Shown here piece after piece: positions 1-7,322 of a DNA stretch of 11,215 bases; the stretch's first letter is position 1; the number at the start of each line of letters is the position of its first letter. The stretch spans positions 1-11,215 of the forward strand of contig CAAFXO010000014.1 of the NCBI GenBank assembly GCA_900766975.1, written 5' to 3'. The DNA is from Bacteroidales bacterium. GTDB lineage: Bacteria; Bacteroidota; Bacteroidia; Bacteroidales; Muribaculaceae. Position numbers and translations under genes: made by a program. The notes under the pieces were generated by a model that was not told the DNA's origin, did no database searches, and was given only the letters and a program-made list of their open reading frames with translations.

Positions 1-47
1 ATCCACGACACATCGCGTTCTATATAGTTCTTTTCATTCAGTTTCAT
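1..47 (-). CDS. ppk1: Polyphosphate kinase 1, N-terminal fragment (partial, runs off window)
   Basis: Read on the minus strand from ATG at 47-45, the edge encodes 15 complete codons, MKLNEKNYIERDVSW, and then leaves the window. The stretch Y-I-x-R-[DE]-[VL]-S-W is the usual opening of PPK1, where a form of NRELSW lies within the first 20 residues. PPK1 makes inorganic polyphosphate from ATP by way of a phospho-histidine intermediate. The start is supported by an in-frame ATG at the normal distance before the motif and by a -7 promoter box about 35 bases upstream. The rest of the protein, including its catalytic histidines, cannot be seen. With only 15 residues, another family with a similar N-terminus cannot be excluded. 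Confidence 0.68.
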   Translation of the reverse strand, partial: MKLNEKNYIERDVSW

Positions 48-81
48 AGTGTAATTTATTGTCCAATTCATTATGACACCG

Positions 82-89
82 CAAAAATA
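82..89 (-). promoter_or_regulatory. Putative -7 box of the ppk1 promoter
   Basis: The minus strand reads TATTTTTG followed by C, matching the Bacteroidetes -7 consensus TAnnTTTG. Transcription would start near position 75 and leave a leader of about 28 bases before the ppk1 ATG. There is no well-placed -33 TTTG: the nearest lies 25 bases upstream, at 118-115. This fits a promoter that depends on an activator, and the 11-base repeats at 110-142 end where the -33 element should be. Confidence 0.5.
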
Positions 90-109
90 GAGCTTCGATG
101 TTTCATTTT

Positions 110-142
110 TGTTACAAACATGTTACCATTGTGTTACAATCA
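110..142. promoter_or_regulatory. Three phased 11-base direct repeats (TGTTAC), putative operator
   Basis: TGTTAC occurs at 110, 121 and 132, exactly 11 bases apart: TGTTACAAACA, TGTTACCATTG, TGTTACAATCA. On the minus strand this reads GTAACA three times with 5-base gaps. Short direct repeats at 11-base pitch are the typical target of PhoB/PhoP-type (OmpR-family) response regulators. The array ends 20 bases upstream of the minus-strand -7 box at 82-89, covering the -33 region. The likely target is therefore the ppk1 promoter rather than the plus-strand gene 470 bases away. The regulator's identity is inference. Confidence 0.45.
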
Positions 143-306
143 CCCCCAAAGAGAACAAAGTAACGATCTTTGTAAAGTTTTTTTCCTTACGCAAAAAAAC
201 TTGCAAAAAATCCAAGTGTCTGAAAAACAAAGTTCTCAAAACACATGGTCATGTCAGAAATTTCACCTATCTCAGTGGTGCAAAACAAATAAAACATCTG
301 ACATAG

Positions 307-314
307 CAAAGGTA
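307..314 (-). promoter_or_regulatory. Possible second minus-strand promoter (-7 box)
   Basis: The minus strand reads TACCTTTG followed by C, a perfect TAnnTTTG box. No clear -33 TTTG sits 19-21 bases upstream (GTG at 337-335 is the closest). It could give ppk1 a long leader of about 250 bases or drive a small RNA from this spacer. The match may also be chance. Confidence 0.35.
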
Positions 315-340
315 GCAATAAAAAATGAGAATATCACATC

Positions 341-375
341 TTTTGGTAGAATTTAGAGCGCGTTCCTTAAATTTG
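341..375 (+). promoter_or_regulatory. Candidate promoter of the EF-G2 gene
   Basis: TTTTG at 341-345 and TAAATTTG at 368-375 are separated by 22 bases, close to the Bacteroidetes TTTG / TAnnTTTG arrangement. Transcription would begin near 382, giving a leader of about 230 bases before the ATG at 613. A weaker alternative lies nearer the gene: TTG at 503-505, then TAAATTG at 524-530. Confidence 0.4.
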
Positions 376-444
376 GCAAAATGCTTTAAAAAATGGGTTA
401 GAGAGGGGGAAATTGTAGTAAAAAGGGGTGTAAAAGGGAGGAAA

Positions 445-486
445 ATGCCGTTAAAAAAGCAAAAAAAGCAAAAATATGTTTTGTAA
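445..486 (+). CDS. Possible 13-residue Lys-rich leader ORF
   Basis: ATG at 445 follows GGGAGG by a few bases. It opens a short frame, MPLKKQKKQKYVL, ending in TAA at 484-486. A Shine-Dalgarno-like sequence is notable because none of the full-length genes in this window has one. The frame lies inside the predicted leader of the EF-G2 mRNA, so it could be an upstream regulatory ORF. It may equally be chance in purine-rich DNA, and there is no homology evidence. Confidence 0.15.
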   Translation: MPLKKQKKQKYVL

Positions 487-612
487 CATATAAAATAACT
501 GATTGTAATAGGATAAAAATTGCTAAATTGCAACTTGAAAAAATCAAGGGGCGACGGCGACAGACGTCAGCCTCGTCAAAAAACGACAACATTAACATAA
601 AATCTTAATATT

Positions 613-2769
613 ATGAAGATTTATAAAACCAACGAAATCAAGAACATAGCCCTACTTGGATCGAAGGGCGCCGGGAAAACCACACTCGCAGAATCGATGA
701 TTTACGAGTGTGGAGTTATAAAACGTCGTGGCACAGTGGATGCAGGCAACACTGTATCGGATTATTTCCCCGTTGAGAAGGAGTATGGATACTCGGTGTT
801 CTCAACGGTTTTCAATGCCGAGTTCAACAATAAGAAGTTGAACATCATAGACTGTCCGGGAGCCGAGGACTTCGTAGGGAACGCCTACACAGCGCTTGGC
901 GTATGCGACATGGGCTTGATCTTGGTAGATGCAGAGCATGGTGTAGAGGTGGGCACACAGAACATCTTCCGCACGACAGCGTCTCTGAAGAAGCCTGTGA
1001 TCTTTGCGGTGAACCAGATGGATGCAGAGAAAGCAGACTATGACAACACGTTAGAGCAACTACGCGAAGCCTTCGGTCCGCGAGTGGTTCAAGTTCAATA
1101 TCCCCTTGAATCGGGACCCAACTTCCACTCGATGATCGACGTGCTTCTGATGAAGAAATATGAGTGGGGACCGGACGGCGGCGTACCGACCGTGAGCGAG
1201 ATTCCCGCCGACCAGATGGAGAAGGCACGAGAGCTGAACCAGCTTCTGGTAGAGGCAGCCGCCGAGAATGATGAGACACTGATGGAGAAATTCTTCGATC
1301 AGGGACATCTGACAGAGGATGAGATGCGCGAGGGAATCCGCAAGGGCTTGGTGGATCGTTCGATCTATCCTGTGGTGCTACTCTCGGCAGCGAAAGATAT
1401 GGGCGTACGCCGTATCATGGAATTCTTGGGCAATGTATGTCCCTTCGTGAGCGACATGCCGGCACCCGAGACCACAGCCGGCGTAGAGGTAATCCCCGAC
1501 GCCGAGGGACCATTGTCAGTATTCTTCTTCAAGACCTCGGTAGAGCCGCATATCGGCGAGGTAAGTTACTTCAAGGTGATGAGCGGTACGCTGAAAGCGG
1601 GCACAGACTTGGAGAATGCCACCCGCGGCGGCAGAGAGCGATTGGCACAGATCTTCACCGTATGCGGTCAGATCCGCACTCCGATCGATGAGCTGCAGGC
1701 GGGCGATATCGGTGCATCGGTTAAGTTGAAAGATGTTCGCACCGGCAATACTCTCAACGACAAGGGATGTGACTATCAATTCGACTTCATCAAATATCCG
1801 GCACCGAAGTATGTCAGAGCGATCCGTCCTGTCACAGAGAGCGATGCCGAGAAACTGTCGGCAATCCTGACACGTATGCACGAAGAGGATCCCACCTGGA
1901 TCGTGGAGCAGAGCAAGGAATTGAAGCAAGTCTTGGTGAAAGGCCAGGGCGAGTTCCACCTGCGCACGCTGAAATGGCGACTTGAGAACAACGACAAACT
2001 GCCGGTAGTGTTCGACGAGATGCGTATACCCTATCGCGAGACCATCACCAAGGCAGCACGAGCCGACTATCGTCATAAGAAGCAATCGGGTGGTTCGGGT
2101 CAGTTTGGCGAGGTTCACCTGATCATCGAGCCCTACACCGAGGGCATGCCGGAGCCGGACAGCTACAAATTCGGCAGCCAGGAGTTCAAGTTGAAGATCC
2201 GCGACAAGCAAGAGGTGCCCTTGGAATGGGGTGGCAAGCTTGTGGTGTATGACTGCACTGTGGGAGGATCGATCGATGCACGCTTCATTCCGGCGATCAT
2301 CAAGGGCTTGATGGACCGCATGGAGCAGGGCCCCTTGACCGGCTCGTATGCACGCGATGTACGCGTAATGATCTACGACGGCAAGATGCACCCGGTAGAC
2401 TCGAATGAAATCTCCTTCCGCTTGGCAGGTCGTAACGCCTTCAGCGAGGCGTTCCGTCAGGCAAATCCGAAGATCTTGGAGCCTATCTACGATGTCGAGG
2501 TCTACACACCGGGCGACACCATGGGCGATGTGATGAGCGACCTTCAGGGACGCCGTGCCATCATCATGGGAATGGAGTCGGAGAATGGCATTGAGAAACT
2601 TAACGCCAAGGTGCCTTTGAAAGAGATGTCGAGCTACTCGACGGCGTTGAGTTCGATCACGGGCGGCCGCAGCAGCTTCTCGATGAAGTTTGCAAGCTAT
2701 GAGCTTGTGCCGGGCGATGTTCAGGAGCGACTGCTCAAGGAATATGCCGAATCACATACAGAGGAATAA
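613..2769 (+). CDS. fusA2: EF-G paralogue (EF-G2 type) with substituted GTPase motifs
   Basis: A 718-residue translation factor of full EF-G length that would act on the ribosome in translocation. All five EF-G domains can be followed: G domain about 8-280, domain II about 295-385, III about 400-475 (KGQGEFHLRTL), IV about 478-600 (QSGGSGQFGEV near 491) and V about 605-705 (ILEPIYDVEV, GDVMSDLQGRRA). The nucleotide-binding motifs differ from canonical EF-G. The P-loop is GSKGAGKT (16-23) rather than AHxDAGKT. Switch I reads EYGYS in place of ERGIT. Switch II is DCPGAEDF (80-87), with Ala84 at the position of the catalytic His of DTPGH. The base-specificity motif is NQMD (134-137) instead of NKxD. 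From memory, Bacteroides thetaiotaomicron has a second EF-G that lacks GTPase activity and is induced on carbon starvation; this gene resembles it. The ATG start places the P-loop at the normal distance. Single gene with its own terminator. Confidence 0.9.
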   Translation: MKIYKTNEIKNIALLGSKGAGKTTLAESMIYECGVIKRRGTVDAGNTVSDYFPVEKEYGYSVFSTVFNAEFNNKKLNIIDCPGAEDFVGNAYTALGVCDMGLILVDAEHGVEVGTQNIFRTTASLKKPVIFAVNQMDAEKADYDNTLEQLREAFGPRVVQVQYPLESGPNFHSMIDVLLMKKYEWGPDGGVPTVSEIPADQMEKARELNQLLVEAAAENDETLMEKFFDQGHLTEDEMREGIRKGLVDRSIYPVVLLSAAKDMGVRRIMEFLGNVCPFVSDMPAPETTAGVEVIPDAEGPLSVFFFKTSVEPHIGEVSYFKVMSGTLKAGTDLENATRGGRERLAQIFTVCGQIRTPIDELQAGDIGASVKLKDVRTGNTLNDKGCDYQFDFIKYPAPKYVRAIRPVTESDAEKLSAILTRMHEEDPTWIVEQSKELKQVLVKGQGEFHLRTLKWRLENNDKLPVVFDEMRIPYRETITKAARADYRHKKQSGGSGQFGEVHLIIEPYTEGMPEPDSYKFGSQEFKLKIRDKQEVPLEWGGKLVVYDCTVGGSIDARFIPAIIKGLMDRMEQGPLTGSYARDVRVMIYDGKMHPVDSNEISFRLAGRNAFSEAFRQANPKILEPIYDVEVYTPGDTMGDVMSDLQGRRAIIMGMESENGIEKLNAKVPLKEMSSYSTALSSITGGRSSFSMKFASYELVPGDVQERLLKEYAESHTEE

Positions 2770-2792
2770 AACAGAATCTTCTCATACACCCG

Positions 2793-2830
2793 AAATGGGC
2801 TGCGTCTTGTATTGGCGCAGCCCATTTTAT
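2793..2830 (+). terminator. Rho-independent terminator after EF-G2
   Basis: A perfect 12-base stem, AAATGGGCTGCG (2793-2804) with CGCAGCCCATTT (2816-2827), has an 11-base loop and leads into TTTTATTTG. It begins 23 bases after the EF-G2 stop. Because an A-run precedes the stem, it may also work from the opposite strand. Confidence 0.85.
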
Positions 2831-2869
2831 TTGTGTGGAGAGCGGAGGGGGGGGAGGCGAGGCGAAGAG

Positions 2870-2902
2870 AAAAGGCTGCCGCTAATGGAGCGACAGCCTT
2901 TT
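2870..2902 (-). terminator. Rho-independent terminator of the glycogen operon
   Basis: AAAAGGCTG (2870-2878) pairs with CAGCCTTTT (2894-2902). After one mismatch four more pairs follow, with a 5-base loop. Read on the minus strand it lies 35 bases past the phosphorylase stop and ends in TTTTCTC. It sits back to back with the EF-G2 terminator. Confidence 0.75.
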
Positions 2903-2937
2903 GATAATATGGGTAATTGATTTTATTGAGCCGGGGA

Positions 2938-5505
2938 TTAGAACCAGCGGACGTAGGCGAAGTCTTGGCGGTGGGGGAGGTTGGCGTTCTTGGGATAGAG
3001 GCGGAACGCGAAGCGATAGATGCCGGCGCTGCGGAGCTCACCCTTGAGTTCGTAGGTGTATACGTCGCCATCCTTAGCCACGACCTTGAGGTCTTCGCGG
3101 CGGAGGTACTTGCTTTCGCCATCCTTCTCGGAGTAGATCACAAGTTCGACGCCGAGAGAATCACAGAGGCCCTTGGTGTTGATCACAGCCTTGGCGTTGA
3201 AACGGTCGCCGGCGCGGCAAGCACCGGGAGTGCCGCTTTCGTTGTGGAACTCGCTTGAGAGGATCTCGATAGAATCCCACTTAGAGGCAACATCTTCCTT
3301 CCAAGCGACGATTTCGCGCGCGAGGGCGAAATTGCTCTTAGCGAGCTTGGCGAAGCGCTTAGCCTCAGGCTTATAGAAGCGATCGATATAGTCATCGAGC
3401 TGACGCTTCATGGTGTAGGTCGGAGCGATGTGACCGATAGAGCGCTTGATATATTGAACCCACTCGGGAGAATAGCCCTTGCTGTTCTTGGCGAAATAGA
3501 GGGGCACGATCTCATTTTCGAGCATCGAATAGATGGTAGCGGCATCGAGTTTATCCTGCTGAGCATGATCGGTGAAAGTAATCTTGTCGGTGAGAGCCCA
3601 ACCGGCCTTCTCATCGAGGCGATAGCCTTCATACCACCAACCGTCGAGCACGGAGAAGTTGAGGACACCATTCATCTCAGCCTTCTCACCGGAAGTACCG
3701 GAAGCCTCGAGGGGACGAGTCGGAGTGTTGAGCCAGATGTCGACACCGGAAATGAGACGCTTTGCGACGATCATATTGTAATCCTCGAGGAAGATGATCT
3801 TGCCGAGGAACTGAGGCATCTTGGAGATCTCGGTGATTCGCTTGATGAGGCCCTGACCGGCGCCGTCGGCGGGGTGAGCCTTGCCGGAGAATACGAACTG
3901 CACGGGACACTTCTCATTATTGACGATCTTGGCGAGACGGTCGAGATCGGAGAAGAGGAGGTGAGCACGCTTGTAAGTGGCGAAACGACGAGCGAAACCG
4001 ATGATCAGGGCGTTGGGGTTGATGCGTTCCACGATCTTGATCACCTCGGTGGGGTCACCCTGGTTCTTGAGCCACTTCTCCTTGAAATCCTTCTTCACGA
4101 AGTTGATGAACTTATTCTTGAGTGTCATTCTCATGTTCCAGATTTCCTCATCGGGCACATCGAAGATGTTCTTCCACACCTTGTTATTGCTCTGATCCTC
4201 ATAGAAATTCTTATCGAGTTTCTCCTCATAGAAAGCCTTCCACTCAGAGGCAGCCCAAGTAGGCATGTGGACACCGTTGGTGACATAACCGACGTGCGAC
4301 TCCTCGGGAGCGTAACCCTTCCAAACGCCGGAGAACATTTGCTTGGAAACCTCACCATGGAGCCAGCTAACGCCGTTGGCTTCCTGGCAAGTGTTGAGGG
4401 CGAAAACGCTCATAGAGAAGCGTTCGTTGGTGTCGGGGTTCTCGCGGCCCATGTTCATAAGGTCAGACCAAGAGATGCCGAGACGAGCGGGGAACTCACC
4501 CATATACTTGCCGAAGAGGGCCTCCTCGAAATAGTCGTGTCCGGCGGGCACGGGAGTGTGAACGGTATAGAGCGAAGAAGCGCGTACGAGTTCGAGAGCC
4601 ACATTGAAGGGGAGATTCTCCTTGTTGACATAGTCGACGAGGCGCTGGAGGTTGAGGAGCGCGGCGTGACCCTCATTGCAGTGATAGAGGTCGGTCTTGA
4701 TGCCGAGGCGGTTGAGCATCAGGATACCGCCGATGCCGAGCATATACTCCTGCTTGATACGGTTTTCCCAGTCACCGCCATAGAGTTTGTGGGTGATTAC
4801 GCGGTCCCACTCCGAGTTAGAATCGAGGTCAGTATCAAGGAGATAGAGTTTGATACGGCCAACATTTACGCGCCATACCTTGGCATAGATGATACGACCG
4901 GGATAGGGGACTTCAAGCACGAGGGGCTGACCATCCTCAGCGAGAACAGCCTCGATGGGGAGCTGGTCGAAATTCTGCGACTCATAGTTGGCGATCTGCT
5001 GACCGTCGATAGAGAGAGACTGCGAGAAATAGCCATACTTATAGAGGAAACCGACAGCAGTCATATTGACGCGGCTATCGGAAGCCTGCTTGATATAGTC
5101 ACCGGCGAGGACGCCGAGACCACCGGAATAGATTTTAAGGCAATTGCAGAGGCCATACTCCATAGAGAAATAAGCCACAGAAGGGATCTTATTGTCCATG
5201 GGAGCCTTCATATACTCCTTGAAATCAGCATAAGCGTCAGCGATACGACCGCGGAGCTCCTTATCAGCGAGGATCTCTTGATAGCGCTCATAGCTAAGCT
5301 GCTGGAGGAGCATCACAGGGTTCTCTCCTACTTTGCGCCAGAGGTCGCGATCGAGGGCACGGAAGAGGCTTTTGCCCTTGCTATTCCAAACCCACCAGAG
5401 GTTTTTTGACATTTCCTCGAGGGCCTTCAGCTCCTTGGGAATTTCGGCGCTGACAGTGATGTTACGCCACGAGGGATAGTTGGTGTTACTGACTTTAAGT
5501 TTCAT
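2938..5505 (-). CDS. glgP: Alpha-glucan (glycogen/maltodextrin) phosphorylase, GT35
   Basis: An 855-residue cytoplasmic enzyme that releases glucose 1-phosphate from alpha-1,4-glucan with inorganic phosphate, using pyridoxal phosphate. It belongs to the short, non-mammalian alpha-glucan phosphorylase group. The N-terminal helical segment (about 20-100, with NLWWVWN at 35-41) is typical of that group. The catalytic body includes YFSMEYGL (112-119), SGGLGVLAGD (127-136), HCNEGHAA (275-282), TVHTPVPAGHD (314-324), GYVTNGVHMPTW (406-417), RRFATYKR (506-513) and NTPTRPLEASGT (593-604). The PLP lysine is most likely K608, in SGEKAEMNG. The last 110 residues form a beta-rich domain ending in VRWF, usual for the group. 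It lies 67 bases downstream of glycogen synthase on the same strand with no terminator between, so the two are probably one operon. The ATG start keeps the family's standard N-terminus. There is no Shine-Dalgarno. Confidence 0.93.
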   Translation of the reverse strand: MKLKVSNTNYPSWRNITVSAEIPKELKALEEMSKNLWWVWNSKGKSLFRALDRDLWRKVGENPVMLLQQLSYERYQEILADKELRGRIADAYADFKEYMKAPMDNKIPSVAYFSMEYGLCNCLKIYSGGLGVLAGDYIKQASDSRVNMTAVGFLYKYGYFSQSLSIDGQQIANYESQNFDQLPIEAVLAEDGQPLVLEVPYPGRIIYAKVWRVNVGRIKLYLLDTDLDSNSEWDRVITHKLYGGDWENRIKQEYMLGIGGILMLNRLGIKTDLYHCNEGHAALLNLQRLVDYVNKENLPFNVALELVRASSLYTVHTPVPAGHDYFEEALFGKYMGEFPARLGISWSDLMNMGRENPDTNERFSMSVFALNTCQEANGVSWLHGEVSKQMFSGVWKGYAPEESHVGYVTNGVHMPTWAASEWKAFYEEKLDKNFYEDQSNNKVWKNIFDVPDEEIWNMRMTLKNKFINFVKKDFKEKWLKNQGDPTEVIKIVERINPNALIIGFARRFATYKRAHLLFSDLDRLAKIVNNEKCPVQFVFSGKAHPADGAGQGLIKRITEISKMPQFLGKIIFLEDYNMIVAKRLISGVDIWLNTPTRPLEASGTSGEKAEMNGVLNFSVLDGWWYEGYRLDEKAGWALTDKITFTDHAQQDKLDAATIYSMLENEIVPLYFAKNSKGYSPEWVQYIKRSIGHIAPTYTMKRQLDDYIDRFYKPEAKRFAKLAKSNFALAREIVAWKEDVASKWDSIEILSSEFHNESGTPGACRAGDRFNAKAVINTKGLCDSLGVELVIYSEKDGESKYLRREDLKVVAKDGDVYTYELKGELRSAGIYRFAFRLYPKNANLPHRQDFAYVRWF

Positions 5506-5572
5506 AAGGTCTTATATAATTGGTTAAATAATCTTGAATTGCGAATTATGAAATATGCATTAATCGGAAGGC

Positions 5573-7270
5573 TTAACGACGGCGCGAGAGTGCGATGCGG
5601 AAAGCCTTGTAATAACTTTCGATGAAGAACTTCCAGTCTGTTTTGGCAGAAGTGAGGAACGCCATATTACGAGCCTGGAGACGAGAGTTGAGGTCTTCTT
5701 GCCGATATTGGATGGTTGCGGCAGCGATTTGGTCGCGCGTCTGCTCATAGAACGAGTCGCCGCGATCCACGACATAGACGCCGCAATTGGCGAGGCCATT
5801 GGCGAAATTGTCGAGAGTCCACTGCCCGAAACCTGCCTTATTATCGGTGATGGTCGGTACGCCGAACGCAACACTCTCAAGGGGAGTATAACCCCAAGGC
5901 TCATAATAAGAGGGGAAGATAGTGAGGTCTAACGCAGGGAGGAGGTCATAATAAGGGATATTGACGATGCCGTCATTGCCATCAAGATAGCAAGGGATGT
6001 AGATCACCTTGACATTTTCGAAGGCACCACCGGCACGTAGTTGGCGGATTCTCACGCAGACCTCATCGGAATCCTCATTATTAAGATAATGAGTAAGATA
6101 GCCATTTCCGACGGGGGCATCGCTGCCGAATAGGGAGTTGTTATTGGCGAGAGCCTCAGCGAGCTGATCGTTGGGACGATTGACCCAACCCGGCACGAGG
6201 ATGAACGCCACTGTGGGGCGATCGGCGGGGAGTTTGCGGTCGACTTGCGAGATGCTGTCGAGGAAAAGGTCGAGACCCTTATTGCGATACTCATGGCGAC
6301 CGGAGGTGGCGATCAGGAAAGTCGAATCGTCGAACCGGGTTCCGGTGAGTTTCTCGGCGATGGCGAGGAGACGAGCTCTACCCTCCTTGCGGAGGCGATT
6401 GTACTTCACAGTTTTGGGCACGAAATCGGGTTCAAAGCCATTGGGAGTTACAACATCGACGGGGCGTCGGAGTAGTTGGAGACACTCAGCGGCTGTAACG
6501 CTGCTGACCGTGGTAAAGCAATCTGCATTGTGGGCGGCAGCCTTCTCCAAAGAGTGCTTCGCCTCCATATTAAGTTCGCGCGCCATTTGGTCGCCATCAT
6601 AATGATAGAACTCATCATAGAGGGGTTTGCCGTTGCCGCAGATGCTACGACCGATGCAAGTGGCATGAGTAGTAAATATGGTGGCGGCACGTGGAGCGAT
6701 GGTCTTAAGATAAAGGAGTCCCATACCGGTGGTCCACTCATTGAAATGAGCGATGATTCGCGACTGGTCAGCCTTAAGGAACTCGGCGAGAGCATTCATC
6801 ACGATGGCGACAGCCACGGAGAAAGCGCAAGAATCGTCATAATCGCCGTAAGCATGGAGGGAATCGACGCCAAACCTGGTCCACATATCACCATAGATAG
6901 AAGAGAGGTGATCGCGAGTCTGCCCCGGGTCGACGAGAACCACCTGCGGAGAACCGGGGATATTCCACTTACCGGTGCGGATAGAAATGCCCCAAGGGAG
7001 GTCAAGACGCGAAGCGGCGGACCTGAATAGGGTCTTACGTTCCTTAAAATAGGGAGAAGGATTGTCGGTCGACCAGATATCGGGACCGAAGAACACCAAC
7101 TTATCGCCGAACTGCTCCTGCAGGACGCGAGCCTTGGTGGAAAGGACGGCATAGATGCCGCCGACTTTGTTGCAGACTTCCCAACTGGTCTCGAACAACA
7201 AATCGATATTGCGAGAAAATTCTGAAGCGTCGGAGGCTGTAGGAACCTCCTTACTGCCTGTCTGTATCAT
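5573..7270 (-). CDS. Glycogen synthase, GT3 (eukaryote-type) family
   Basis: A 565-residue glucosyltransferase that extends alpha-1,4-glucan from a nucleotide sugar. It resembles animal and yeast glycogen synthase (GT3) rather than the GT5 GlgA of Escherichia coli. The N-terminus reads FETSWEVCNKVGGIYAV (26-42), matching the eukaryotic signature around KVGGIY. AHFNEWTTGMGLLYLK (174-189), FTTHATCIGR (199-208), TPNGFE (275-280), SGRHEYRNKGLDLFLD (323-338) and SYYEPWGYTPLE (454-465) follow. E457 and E465 match the paired glutamates of the family's E-x7-E site. It lacks the long phosphorylated C-terminal tail of mammalian enzymes (about 737 residues), and the C-terminal arginine-rich helix is largely not conserved. 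First gene of the operon with the phosphorylase. ATG at 7270 lies 20 bases from a strong -7 box. I left the symbol empty because glgA usually denotes the GT5 enzyme. Confidence 0.92.
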   Translation of the reverse strand: MIQTGSKEVPTASDASEFSRNIDLLFETSWEVCNKVGGIYAVLSTKARVLQEQFGDKLVFFGPDIWSTDNPSPYFKERKTLFRSAASRLDLPWGISIRTGKWNIPGSPQVVLVDPGQTRDHLSSIYGDMWTRFGVDSLHAYGDYDDSCAFSVAVAIVMNALAEFLKADQSRIIAHFNEWTTGMGLLYLKTIAPRAATIFTTHATCIGRSICGNGKPLYDEFYHYDGDQMARELNMEAKHSLEKAAAHNADCFTTVSSVTAAECLQLLRRPVDVVTPNGFEPDFVPKTVKYNRLRKEGRARLLAIAEKLTGTRFDDSTFLIATSGRHEYRNKGLDLFLDSISQVDRKLPADRPTVAFILVPGWVNRPNDQLAEALANNNSLFGSDAPVGNGYLTHYLNNEDSDEVCVRIRQLRAGGAFENVKVIYIPCYLDGNDGIVNIPYYDLLPALDLTIFPSYYEPWGYTPLESVAFGVPTITDNKAGFGQWTLDNFANGLANCGVYVVDRGDSFYEQTRDQIAAATIQYRQEDLNSRLQARNMAFLTSAKTDWKFFIESYYKAFRIALSRRR

Positions 7271-7290
7271 AATAATTAAAATCTATGATG

Positions 7291-7322
7291 CAAAAATACG
7301 AAAAAAAAGGACACACTACAAA
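7291..7322 (-). promoter_or_regulatory. Promoter of the glycogen synthase-phosphorylase operon
   Basis: On the minus strand TTTG (7322-7319) is followed after 20 bases by TATTTTTG (7298-7291), a near-ideal Bacteroidetes sigma-70-type promoter. Transcription would start near 7285, giving a leader of only about 15 bases before the ATG at 7270. Confidence 0.75.

Larger units (their letters stand above)
48..612. other. AT-rich divergent intergenic region, ppk1 / EF-G2
   Basis: This 565-base spacer has no ORF that looks protein-coding. The open frames in it (65-88 residues) are Phe/Lys-rich translations of AT-rich DNA and overlap one another on both strands. It contains the ppk1-side -7 box (82-89), the TGTTAC array (110-142), a second minus-strand -7 box (307-314), a plus-strand promoter candidate (341-375) and a 13-codon ORF (445-486). 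I see nothing recognisable in the last 120 bases before the EF-G2 start. Confidence 0.6.

Noticed and set aside
109..598. Several 65-88 codon frames on both strands of the ppk1 / EF-G2 spacer
   Set aside because: They overlap one another, translate to Phe/Lys-rich low-complexity peptides and cover promoter-like sequence.
1516..2391. 291-codon open frame on the minus strand inside EF-G2
   Set aside because: Antisense to strongly conserved EF-G domains II to IV, with no start context or recognisable family.
3430..5409. 659-codon open frame on the plus strand across most of the phosphorylase gene
   Set aside because: It is antisense to a full-length phosphorylase with all its motifs. It is open because the gene rarely uses codons whose complement is a stop. 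Its translation is Leu/Glu/Ile-rich with no recognisable domain.
6171..7030. Open frames of 143 and 184 codons on the plus strand inside glycogen synthase
   Set aside because: Antisense shadows of a complete GT3 gene. The translations have no family features.
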